This document shows positions 52,027 through 59,558 of a stretch of DNA of 64,000 bases, in pieces. Position numbers and translations under genes: made by a program. Origin of the DNA: Anaerolineae bacterium (GTDB lineage: Bacteria > Chloroflexota > Anaerolineae > Promineifilales > Promineifilaceae); NCBI GenBank assembly GCA_020848035.1, contig JADLAX010000074.1:1-64000 (forward strand). Reading direction: 5' to 3'. How positions within the stretch are numbered: the first letter of the stretch is position 1; every line of letters begins with the position of its first letter. Under the pieces are notes generated by a model. That model saw nothing but the letters and a program-made list of their open reading frames with translations, was not told the origin of the DNA and did no database searches.

Positions 52027-52404
52027 TTATTCACACGGCGGAATATACAAAACCTGCCCCACTTCAATCAAGTTGTAGTTGTAAATCCGGTTGGAATCAG
52101 CCAGGAATTTTGTATCTAAGCCATATAGGGAAGCAATTCCACCTAACGTCTCACCCGCCTGCACAATGTGGATGGTACGCGTACTGACAGGAGAAATATG
52201 GCCACCCAGTCCTATCGGTTCTGGTGTGTAGGTGGGAGGCAAACTGGGGGTTGCGGTTACTTCAACGCGGGGTGGCGCTTCTTGTTCGGCCGTTTCCTGG
52301 GCGTCATCGGTCTCCTCGGTAGTGCCCCCACCCCCACCAGGCAGTTGCGCACACGCCACTGCCATCAGCGAAAGAAGTAAGATAAAAAGTAAGTATTTAC
52401 GCAT
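52027..52404 (-). CDS. LysM-domain lipoprotein
   Basis: 125 aa. A lipoprotein signal peptide with lipobox MAVAC puts the lipidated Cys at residue 18. An acidic Thr/Glu-rich spacer and a Pro/Thr stretch lead to one C-terminal LysM domain (about 78-122: IHIVQAGETLGGIASLYGL, ending GQVLYIPPC). It should be held on the outer face of the membrane and bind peptidoglycan or a related glycan. GAGGAGA lies about 6 nt before the ATG. It is divergent from the kinase-caspase gene. Confidence 0.85.
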   Translation of the reverse strand: MRKYLLFILLLSLMAVACAQLPGGGGGTTEETDDAQETAEQEAPPRVEVTATPSLPPTYTPEPIGLGGHISPVSTRTIHIVQAGETLGGIASLYGLDTKFLADSNRIYNYNLIEVGQVLYIPPCE

Positions 52405-52534
52405 AATGTCTCCTCATTTGCCTGACAAGAGCCACATCCCAAAACTCTCGAAAGATAAATGCCCCCTGTTCAACGGGGTACTGCACAGAATTTTGCTAAG
52501 CGATTCTCAGGTTCAGTTAAACATAATATGGGCC

Positions 52535-52563
52535 ATTATAACAGAGGCATTTCAATTTTTGAA
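52535..52563 (-). promoter_or_regulatory. Sigma-70-type promoter for the LysM lipoprotein gene
   Basis: On the minus strand, TTCAAA, a 17 bp spacer and a perfect TATAAT (complement of 52535-52540). The leader would be about 125 nt. Confidence 0.6.
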
Positions 52564-52735
52564 GATGCAATCATAAACTGAAGGTAACATAACCATACTG
52601 AAACTTTCGGGTGATGTCAAAAAACCGTCTATCCTAGCATAAAATTCTGGCAAAATTTCTGGCTTAAGCGCCGGAATGGGCACAAAGTTAGGACGTATGT
52701 ACTAAGAACAGACGTGAATAAGACGGGAATAGCTC

Positions 52736-52765
52736 TTGTGAAGTAGCAAAAGCAAAACTTATAAT
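52736..52765 (+). promoter_or_regulatory. Sigma-70-type promoter, leaderless start of kinase gene
   Basis: TTGTGA (52736-52741), an 18 bp spacer and a perfect TATAAT (52760-52765), followed by 7 nt and the ATG at 52773. Transcription should begin at or next to the start codon. Confidence 0.72.
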
Positions 52766-52772
52766 TTGAAAG

Positions 52773-55385
52773 ATGATACCTAAAACGATCGGTCGTTACC
52801 GAATCAAAGCAGAACTCGGTCGTGGCGGGATGTCAACAGTTTATTTGGCGCATGATCCCCGGTTTGAACGGGACGTGGCCATCAAACTGCTGCCTCTCGA
52901 ACTACTTCACCAACCCACCTTCCGTCGTCGTTTTGAACGAGAAGCGAAGGTGGTGGCGTCGCTGGATCACCCCGCAATTGTGCCCGTCTATGATTTCGGC
53001 GAAGAAGATGGCCAGCCATTCTTGGTGATGCGTTTTATGACGGGCGGCTCGTTGGCTGAGCGTCTTAAGCAAGGGGCTATTTCAATTTCTGAGTCGGCTC
53101 GGATAATGGCGAAGTTGGCCCCGGCGCTGGATGAGGTCCATGTGCATGGGGTGATTCACCGCGATCTGAAGCCAAGCAACGTGCTTTTTGACCAGCGTAA
53201 TGAGCCGTATATTTCCGATTTTGGCACGGCGAAACTAAAGTATGCTCACACCAAGCTAACCGACACGGGGGGCGCTGTGGGCACACCGGCCTACATGAGC
53301 CCAGAACAAATCCAGGGGGAAGCAGAGCTGGACGGCCGTTCCGATATCTACACCCTCGGCGTCATCCTCTTTGAAATGCTGACGGGCAAACACCCCTACC
53401 AGACCAACACGCCCATCGCTGTGGCCGTCAAACACATGTTTGAGCCAGTGCCCAATCTGCAGGAAATGGCCCCGGACCTGCCCACGGCCTGCCAGGAAGT
53501 GATTGTCCAGGCAATGGCCAAGCAAAAAGAGCACCGGTATCGCACGGCCGTTGACTTTGCCAACGCGCTGGAACAGGTGGCCGAAACGGTGGGGGATGCG
53601 CAAAAGCTGGTAGCTGCCGAAAAAGCGCCCGGCGAGCGATATGCGCTTATCATTGCCAACTACGAATATGACGACCCGACCCTGGCCCAGCTGATCAAAC
53701 CAACGGCCAACATTCACACGCTGGCCTACGTGCTGCAAAATCCAGCCGTGGGTGGCTTCCGCGAAGTCCACACGCTTATTAACGAATCGGCGGATGGGGT
53801 GCGCCGGGCCATTTCCCAGTTTTTTGCCGACCGCGGCCGGGAAGACCTGCTGCTGCTGTACTTTATGGGGCATGCCGCCCTGGGCACACGCGGCCAGCTT
53901 TACCTGGCGGTTAAAGACACCGACCATGATCTCTTGCGCGGCACGGCCATTCCGGCCCGCTTTATTGCCGACGAGATGGACAGCAGCCAATCTGAGCAGC
54001 AAATTTTGGTGATGGACTGCTACTACAGCGATACGGTGCCCACCGAATCGGGCAGCGCAGTGGGGCGAGATGTAAACACGTCGGACACGTTTGCCCACAA
54101 CGGCTTTAAGCGCGTGGTAGTGACGGCCAACGACAGCACCCAGTACAACTGGGCCAAGGGCAAAGTGCATGGCCATGCCGAACCGTCGCTGTTTACCGAG
54201 CATTTTGTGCAGGGGCTGCTTAGCGGGGCGGCCGATTCTGACCACGACGGCAAGGTGACCATTGACGATGTATTTGCCTATGTGAAGCAGCAGCTTACCG
54301 CGATTACCTCAGAACGGCCGTCGCAGGTACCGCGCAAATGGGTGCCCTACGCTTACCAGGATGCCTCTGACCTGATCATTGCCTGCAATCCAAATTACCA
54401 GATTGCCCAGGCCATTGAGCAAGAGAAATCTAGCATCGCCTTTACCCCGAAAAAACCAGAAAAGGCGGCACAAAAACGGCCGTATCCCTCCCCCATTGCC
54501 CACCTGCTGCAACGACCCGCCCTGTGGCTGGCCGGGCTGGCCATGCTGGCAACGATCATCATTGTGCTGGTGGCTGGCCAGCCGTGGAGCGTAGGGGCAG
54601 AAAGCATCGCCGAAAGCACGGTCGCGACAGTCGATAGCAGCACGCCTCTGGTTGTAACCACGGGCACAAAACCAGCCGCAGTAGAGAGCGTCGCGGTGGT
54701 GTTTACGCCAACGGCCGCAGCCACGCAAACCACTGTCACCGAACCAACGGCCACGGCCAGCCCCACGGCAACCAATTCGCCAGAACCAACGGCCGAACCA
54801 ACCCTGGAAACGGCCGTAACCCAAACGCCACTCGCCACGGCGCTCCTTTCCTCCAGCCTCTATGTCAGCCCAGACAGCAATGCGCAGGAAGTAACCTTCA
54901 TTGGCGTGGGTGAACAGGTGAGCGTGTTGGGGCGCTCGGAAATGGGTGATTGGTTGTACGTGCAAACCAACATCGGCGAAGCAGGTTTTGTTTTTGGACC
55001 ACGGCTGGATTGGCCTGGAGATTTCGAAACGCTGCCGGTGGTGTCGGACACGGGTGTAGCCAGGGTAATCACCCCAGCCGCAAGCAACAACAGCTGTGGC
55101 GGCAGTGCCTGCCCGGCGCTAACCCTGGCACTCTACCCCCTGCCCGGCACCCGCTGCGAAGGTACCATGAAATATCGCACGGTGTACATGCAGGGGCAAG
55201 GCGGCAACGGCCGTTACACTTACTACTGGAACGGCGTCATGGTTGGTGGTCCTACAGCCGATGGTTTTGGCTTTGAAGTGAGCAGCTCGGATGGTTCGGC
55301 CGTGATTGGCACGGGCAAAGTCATCTCTGGCGATGGGCAGGTGATCGAGATGGAACTGTTTGTCAGCGATTTCAGCTGCAATTGA
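52773..55385 (+). CDS. Ser/Thr protein kinase fused to caspase-like (C14) and SH3b domains
   Basis: 870 aa, multi-domain. The Hanks-type kinase (about 8-270) has the Gly loop ELGRGGMSTVY, Lys38, HRDLKPSN near 129 and DFG near 149, so it looks active. A caspase-like domain (about 287-530) follows, with the dyad His367 (FMGHAAL) and Cys416 (VMDCYYSD). An EF-hand-like loop DSDHDGKVTIDD is at about 488-499. Then come a TM helix (about 584-605), a Thr-rich stalk, an SH3b-like domain (about 693-750) and a Cys-containing beta domain to 870. Kinase and protease are cytoplasmic, the sensors outside. It has its own leaderless promoter. Confidence 0.88.
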   Translation: MIPKTIGRYRIKAELGRGGMSTVYLAHDPRFERDVAIKLLPLELLHQPTFRRRFEREAKVVASLDHPAIVPVYDFGEEDGQPFLVMRFMTGGSLAERLKQGAISISESARIMAKLAPALDEVHVHGVIHRDLKPSNVLFDQRNEPYISDFGTAKLKYAHTKLTDTGGAVGTPAYMSPEQIQGEAELDGRSDIYTLGVILFEMLTGKHPYQTNTPIAVAVKHMFEPVPNLQEMAPDLPTACQEVIVQAMAKQKEHRYRTAVDFANALEQVAETVGDAQKLVAAEKAPGERYALIIANYEYDDPTLAQLIKPTANIHTLAYVLQNPAVGGFREVHTLINESADGVRRAISQFFADRGREDLLLLYFMGHAALGTRGQLYLAVKDTDHDLLRGTAIPARFIADEMDSSQSEQQILVMDCYYSDTVPTESGSAVGRDVNTSDTFAHNGFKRVVVTANDSTQYNWAKGKVHGHAEPSLFTEHFVQGLLSGAADSDHDGKVTIDDVFAYVKQQLTAITSERPSQVPRKWVPYAYQDASDLIIACNPNYQIAQAIEQEKSSIAFTPKKPEKAAQKRPYPSPIAHLLQRPALWLAGLAMLATIIIVLVAGQPWSVGAESIAESTVATVDSSTPLVVTTGTKPAAVESVAVVFTPTAAATQTTVTEPTATASPTATNSPEPTAEPTLETAVTQTPLATALLSSSLYVSPDSNAQEVTFIGVGEQVSVLGRSEMGDWLYVQTNIGEAGFVFGPRLDWPGDFETLPVVSDTGVARVITPAASNNSCGGSACPALTLALYPLPGTRCEGTMKYRTVYMQGQGGNGRYTYYWNGVMVGGPTADGFGFEVSSSDGSAVIGTGKVISGDGQVIEMELFVSDFSCN

Positions 55386-55428
55386 GCCACCCGATTCTTA
55401 ACGCAAACAGCTTCAATTGTGTGGCCGT

Positions 55429-56949
55429 CTAACTTTCAAGTCGGGACAAAGAGTTTGTTTGGGCAACGCCGAGGCGGGTAACGGCCGTTGCCAACCCTAC
55501 CAGCAGCCAGAACGCCGTCACCGCGTGGTGAAATTCCAGATTGAAGAGGTAATGGTCAAAAAGGCCCGCCGCCAGCCCCCCCACGATGGCCGCGTGCAGC
55601 CCCAGCCAGAGTGCGTCCAGTTCCTCGTGCGCTTTAAAGATGTGGCGGTGCGACAGGCCGTAAAAAAAGAGGGTGCCAATGACGGCAAAAAAGGCCAGCA
55701 ACCCGACGAGGCCCATCACCTGGGCAATGGTCAGGTAAACGTTGGCCACGCCGAGGTAGAGGTCAATATCCGGCGTTCCGGCAAAACCGACGCCGATGAT
55801 GGGGTAGCGCAAAATCAGGGTGATGGCATCCTGGTATTCGCCAAAGCGCATCTGGGTAGCCAAATCCTGCCCCTGAATGCCCTCCACGAAGCGCTCGATG
55901 TAGGTTTGGGCTACGGGCAGCAGCAGCAAGAGCAGTCCCCCACCAGCCATGTAGGGAATCAGCCGCCGGTAGCGCAAGATGGCGATGAAGCCCAGTCCGG
56001 CCGCCAGCCCAAACATTGCCCCGCGCGAGAACGTCAGCACCACGCAGAGGAAAATAGAGCCGACGATGCCCCAGGTGAGCCAACGGGGGAACAACGGCCG
56101 TTTCGCCACCAGCTGCGGTCCGGCCAAGGCACCAATCATCAACAAAAGCCCACCCAACACGTTGGGGTCTACCGAGGTACTGATGGCCCGTTCGGACAGC
56201 TCCGGGTTTTCTTCGATATAGCGAATCACCCAGCCGCCGGGATAGCCAACGCGGGTGAGCATGTTCAAGAGGTTGTTGGTGGTGTCTTCCGGTAACAGCC
56301 AGAAAATGATGCCGAGAACGGCCGCTCCCGCCCCGGCCAGCAGCACCACCTTCACCAATCGCTCCAGACGCGCCTGCGTGCGGCAATAATCCACAATGAT
56401 GTAGACGAAGCCGAGGCTGAGCAGCAGTTCGGCAAATTTGCGCAGCAGCGTGGGGGTCAGCGGCCCATTGCTCAGGCCAAAAATGAAGGCGAAGATGGCC
56501 ACCAGGATAAACACCAGCAGCGGCAGGGCGATGGGCGCCGTCACCAAATCCCGCTGCGCCCCGGTGACGATGGCCAACAGCCAGACGCCCACCACCGCCC
56601 CCAGCGCCAAATCGAGGAAGGTGGGCGTCACGCCAATGTCAATCGGCAAGGTGGCAAACGGCAGCAGGCACACCACAGCGATGACGCCCCAAAAGCCAAT
56701 CTCGATGTCGCGCAAAACCACGTAGGCGGTGAGGATGGCGATGATAAACGCCGCCCCGGCCAGCGGCCCGCCAAAACCAAGAATGAGGCCACCGAGAACG
56801 GCCGTACCGCCCACCAGCAGCCCCAACGCCCACTTCGATTTGGTGGGATTGAGCCAATCCGCACTTTTTTGCCACGAATTTCGCGAATTTTCACGAATTT
56901 GAGGTTCTGTGTTTGATCGATTTGTGGGTTTCTGCGTCACGGTTGCCAT
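55429..56949 (-). CDS. O-antigen ligase/polymerase family membrane protein
   Basis: 506 aa with about twelve TM helices and the large periplasmic-type loop of the Wzy/WaaL (O-antigen ligase) family. That loop includes GYPGGWVIRYIEENPELSERAISTSVDPNVLGG and is followed by TFSRGAMFGLAAGL and RFGEYQDAITLILRYPIIGVGFAG. It probably polymerises or attaches surface polysaccharide. The first 35 residues (TEPQIRENSRNSWQKSAD) are coded by a CACGAATTT repeat, so the N-terminus is an added tail. A TATGAT lies 6 nt before the ATG. Confidence 0.82.
   Translation of the reverse strand: MATVTQKPTNRSNTEPQIRENSRNSWQKSADWLNPTKSKWALGLLVGGTAVLGGLILGFGGPLAGAAFIIAILTAYVVLRDIEIGFWGVIAVVCLLPFATLPIDIGVTPTFLDLALGAVVGVWLLAIVTGAQRDLVTAPIALPLLVFILVAIFAFIFGLSNGPLTPTLLRKFAELLLSLGFVYIIVDYCRTQARLERLVKVVLLAGAGAAVLGIIFWLLPEDTTNNLLNMLTRVGYPGGWVIRYIEENPELSERAISTSVDPNVLGGLLLMIGALAGPQLVAKRPLFPRWLTWGIVGSIFLCVVLTFSRGAMFGLAAGLGFIAILRYRRLIPYMAGGGLLLLLLPVAQTYIERFVEGIQGQDLATQMRFGEYQDAITLILRYPIIGVGFAGTPDIDLYLGVANVYLTIAQVMGLVGLLAFFAVIGTLFFYGLSHRHIFKAHEELDALWLGLHAAIVGGLAAGLFDHYLFNLEFHHAVTAFWLLVGLATAVTRLGVAQTNSLSRLES
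56872..56908. repeat. CACGAATTT short repeat inside a coding region
   Basis: CCACGAATTTCGCGAATTTTCACGAATTTGAGG contains three AATTT-centred copies. It is translated in the N-terminal tail of the O-antigen-ligase-like protein. A related GCGAATTGCGCGAATTATCGC is at 56971-56993. Confidence 0.65.
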
Positions 56950-57002
56950 AGCGTAATCATACTTTTTTGCGGCGAATTGCGCGAATTATCGCAAGTGCGC
57001 CG

Positions 57003-57094
57003 GGGGGACGCTGGAGCGTCCCGGACTGCATTCCACGCAGAGCGTGGAACGAGAAGACACTGCCGTAGAGACGTTGCAATGCAACGTCTCTACG
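57003..57094. repeat. Cluster of three hairpins incl. GTAGAGACGTTGC palindrome
   Basis: GACGCTGGAGCGTC, then TTCCACGCAGAGCGTGGAA, then a 31 bp near-perfect palindrome (57064-57094) with arms CGTAGAGACGTTGCA and TGCAACGTCTCTACG. The last one covers the TAG stop (57090-57092) of the minus-strand GT-C gene. The cluster fills the gap upstream of the O-antigen ligase gene. Confidence 0.88.
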
Positions 57095-59459
57095 GGGTGA
57101 CACGAAGCAAGGTGAGTTGTAAAAAGTCGTCGGTGGGACGGCCGTCTTCGGCAATGATTTGCAGGCGATTAAACTGGCCATCTTCCACCGTGTACAGCCC
57201 CAGAATGATGGGATACACCTGGCCCGGCGTGTCTGGGCTGAGCGGCAGGCTCATTTGCACCGTTTGCAGCTCGCCTGCGGCCCAGCTGGACGTGGGCTGG
57301 CCCACATCCTGGCTGGCCCAGCGGGTAGTGTCTTCGTCTACAACCTGGGCGAAGAGAGTGTAGTTGGTGGTTAACGGCCGTTTCGCCCGCCAATACAACG
57401 TCAAATCCACCGTCTCCCCTGCTGCCACCTGGCGCGGATTTAGCTCAAAGCCAACCAGCTCCAGCTCATTTTCAAAGTTCACCAGCGTCGGATTGGGCAC
57501 GTCGCCGGGCGTGGGTTCCAGCGGCAGCGTTACCAGCACCACCGAATCGGTCCCGTCCACTAAGGGCAAGCGCTCGAAATTAGTAAAGTCGTAGAGACCT
57601 ACGGTGAGTTGGAGGGTGGCGGGAGCAACGGCCGTTTCCGGTATCACGAGCTGGTAATGGTTAAAAATCGTCTCGCCCGGTTCCAACAGCGAAGTTGGCT
57701 GCAACCCCTGGTCCAAAAACATATCCCGCTGGGCGATTGGCACGCCAAGTACCGGATCGTTGAGGTGGACAAAGACGCTCCAGTTGCGATCCATTGGCGC
57801 GAGAACTTCCCATTCTAGCAGCACATCGACGGTGTCGCCAGGCTGGAAGGGATAGGTAGCCTCCTCGATCCTCCATCCCTTCAGCAACAACTTGCGGTCA
57901 AAAGAAGCATTCACCTCACGCAGATTTACCTCGGGAGCCTCTGTTTGGTTCAACGCGTACGCCGGACGAATCCAGGCTAGCGGGGCCAGTGCCGCCAGCG
58001 CAAACACAAAGCCCGCCACGCCCAAAATCAGCCGCTGGCCGATTTGGCGCGGCAGCCAGCCAATCAGCCCGGCCACCAGCAGCACATTTATTGCCGAGAT
58101 CGCCGTAAATACCAACCGCCCCTGCGATGACCACGTCGTCGTGGCCCACTGAATCAGCCCAACGATGACGGCGGTGACAAACAGCAGACAGACGACAAGG
58201 GCAAATTTAGCGGCCACAAAATTGAGGAGATTGGAAATTAGGGATTGGAGATTGGAGATTGGAGATTGGAGATTGCGGCGAATCTCTAATCTCCAATCTC
58301 CAATCTCCCGAATTAAATAAACAACAAAGCCAACGACACCAACAACCACCACGCCGTTCAAAACGTGGTACAGCCACAGCGGCATCGGCACATTCACGCC
58401 GCCAAACAAGCCCCAGTAGGAGAGCATAAAGCCCCAGCGCTCGCTCCACAGCTGCGCCAGCGAGGCCGGATGGGCGCGCTGCCCCAAGACAGCGATAAAC
58501 GCATTCCAGCCGAGAAAATCGCCGTACAGCACAATATTGCGCCAATACCACCAGCCCGCAATTAAAATGACGGGGAGCAGGAGGATGAGGAAGGAAACGG
58601 CCGTCCACCCCAAATTTCGCACAATCTCCCCCCAAAAATTCTCTCTTTTCTCCGTGTAACTCTGTGGACCTCTGTGTAACTCTGTGTCCCTCTCCCCCTT
58701 CCAATACGCAATAAAAATCGTCCCCAGCGCCAGCGGCAGCAGCCCAAACGTCCCCTCTTTCGTCAGAATAGCCAGGCCGATGATTGTGCCAATTGTGAGC
58801 CAGGTTTTCCAGTAATCGGTAATCCGGTTACCGTTCACCGATAACGGATTACCGACGGCCCTGATCATCAACAGAATCGCCAGCGAGGCCAGCGGAATGG
58901 CCAAATTATCATTGTTCACCGCGCCGCTGATGAAGAGGAACATGGGCGTGAACGCATTCAGCGCCGCCGCGCCGAGGGCAATTTCCGGCCGATTGGGGGC
59001 CAGCTCCTTGCCGATGAGGTAGGTCAGGTAAACCGTCGCCGCGCCGAGCAAAACCGAAAAGAGACGGATAAGGCGCACCGCCAACAGCGTGCCCTGCCAC
59101 GGGTTCCACGCCGGATTTTTGATGGTGAGGTTAATGTTGCCGTCGGCGGTGAGGATGCCGTTGTCTACATGCGGATTTTCCCAGCGGATGGTTTCCATAT
59201 CGCTGGCATCAATCCAAAAGGTGAGCGCCGCGCCGAGATAGTAGTAGAGCGGCGGCTGGCTGGCTTCCTGCTTCCACGGGCCAGCCTGGGCTGGATCAAA
59301 TACCTGCACCGGCAGCGGATTGCCGTCGGCCAGGTGGCGGATCATGGGGTAATGCCACAGTTCGTCTGAGGCTTCAAAAACGGGGGTGACGAGGGCATAC
59401 ATCGCGCCCAAGAACACAAACAGCCCCAGGATGAGGCGCAGCCAGCGTTGTTCGTTCAT
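57090..59459 (-). CDS. GT-C-like membrane protein with two C-terminal beta modules and in-frame repeats
   Basis: 789 aa. TM1 is followed by VTPVFEASDELWHYPMIRHLAD (Asp-Glu in the first loop, as in GT39/DUF2142-like GT-C proteins) and SQPPLYYYLGAAL. About eleven TM helices reach residue 510. Two beta modules follow: WSVFVHLNDPVLGVPIAQRD and YTLFAQVVDEDTTRWASQD. Three intergenic repeat families are translated in its loops: VNGNRITDYWK, GERDTELHRGPQSYTEKREN and RLEIRRNLQSPISNLQS. TACAAT lies 8 nt before the ATG. The stop codon is inside a palindromic repeat. Confidence 0.78.
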   Translation of the reverse strand: MNEQRWLRLILGLFVFLGAMYALVTPVFEASDELWHYPMIRHLADGNPLPVQVFDPAQAGPWKQEASQPPLYYYLGAALTFWIDASDMETIRWENPHVDNGILTADGNINLTIKNPAWNPWQGTLLAVRLIRLFSVLLGAATVYLTYLIGKELAPNRPEIALGAAALNAFTPMFLFISGAVNNDNLAIPLASLAILLMIRAVGNPLSVNGNRITDYWKTWLTIGTIIGLAILTKEGTFGLLPLALGTIFIAYWKGERDTELHRGPQSYTEKRENFWGEIVRNLGWTAVSFLILLLPVILIAGWWYWRNIVLYGDFLGWNAFIAVLGQRAHPASLAQLWSERWGFMLSYWGLFGGVNVPMPLWLYHVLNGVVVVGVVGFVVYLIREIGDWRLEIRRNLQSPISNLQSLISNLLNFVAAKFALVVCLLFVTAVIVGLIQWATTTWSSQGRLVFTAISAINVLLVAGLIGWLPRQIGQRLILGVAGFVFALAALAPLAWIRPAYALNQTEAPEVNLREVNASFDRKLLLKGWRIEEATYPFQPGDTVDVLLEWEVLAPMDRNWSVFVHLNDPVLGVPIAQRDMFLDQGLQPTSLLEPGETIFNHYQLVIPETAVAPATLQLTVGLYDFTNFERLPLVDGTDSVVLVTLPLEPTPGDVPNPTLVNFENELELVGFELNPRQVAAGETVDLTLYWRAKRPLTTNYTLFAQVVDEDTTRWASQDVGQPTSSWAAGELQTVQMSLPLSPDTPGQVYPIILGLYTVEDGQFNRLQIIAEDGRPTDDFLQLTLLRVTP
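58228..58310. repeat. GGAGATT heptamer repeat inside a coding region
   Basis: At least five GGAGATT-like units (TTGGAGATTGGAGATTGGAG) are followed by inverted copies (AATCTCTAATCTCCAATCTC). It lies in frame inside the GT-C gene and codes for a hydrophilic stretch between two TM helices. Confidence 0.88.
58640..58697. repeat. CTCTGTG (ACAGAGG) heptamer repeat inside a coding region
   Basis: GTGTAACTCTGTGGACCTCTGTGTAACTCTGTGTCCCTCT, the same family as the etfB-etfA gap at 28426, is read in frame within the GT-C gene. Confidence 0.85.
58806..58860. repeat. CGGTAAT repeat inside a coding region
   Basis: AGTAATCGGTAATCCGGTTACCGTTCACCGATAACGGATTACCG, the same family as at 2772 and 63652, is read in frame within the GT-C gene. 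Confidence 0.85.
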
Positions 59460-59558
59460 AAGGGCTGATTGTACCCATCTGGGGCTATGCTGCCACCTGC
59501 GGAAAGGCTGCGTTTGGGATACGGCCGTTCTGTCCCGTCATCAGTTATCGGTCATCAG

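Larger units (their letters stand above)
52405..52772. other. Divergent intergenic region between LysM lipoprotein and kinase genes
   Basis: 368 bp, AT-richer than its surroundings. It holds a minus-strand promoter at 52535-52563 and a plus-strand promoter at 52736-52765. A small CCCC/GGGG hairpin (about 52463-52481) lies in the leader of the lipoprotein mRNA. I see no open frame or repeat in 52590-52730. Confidence 0.6.
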
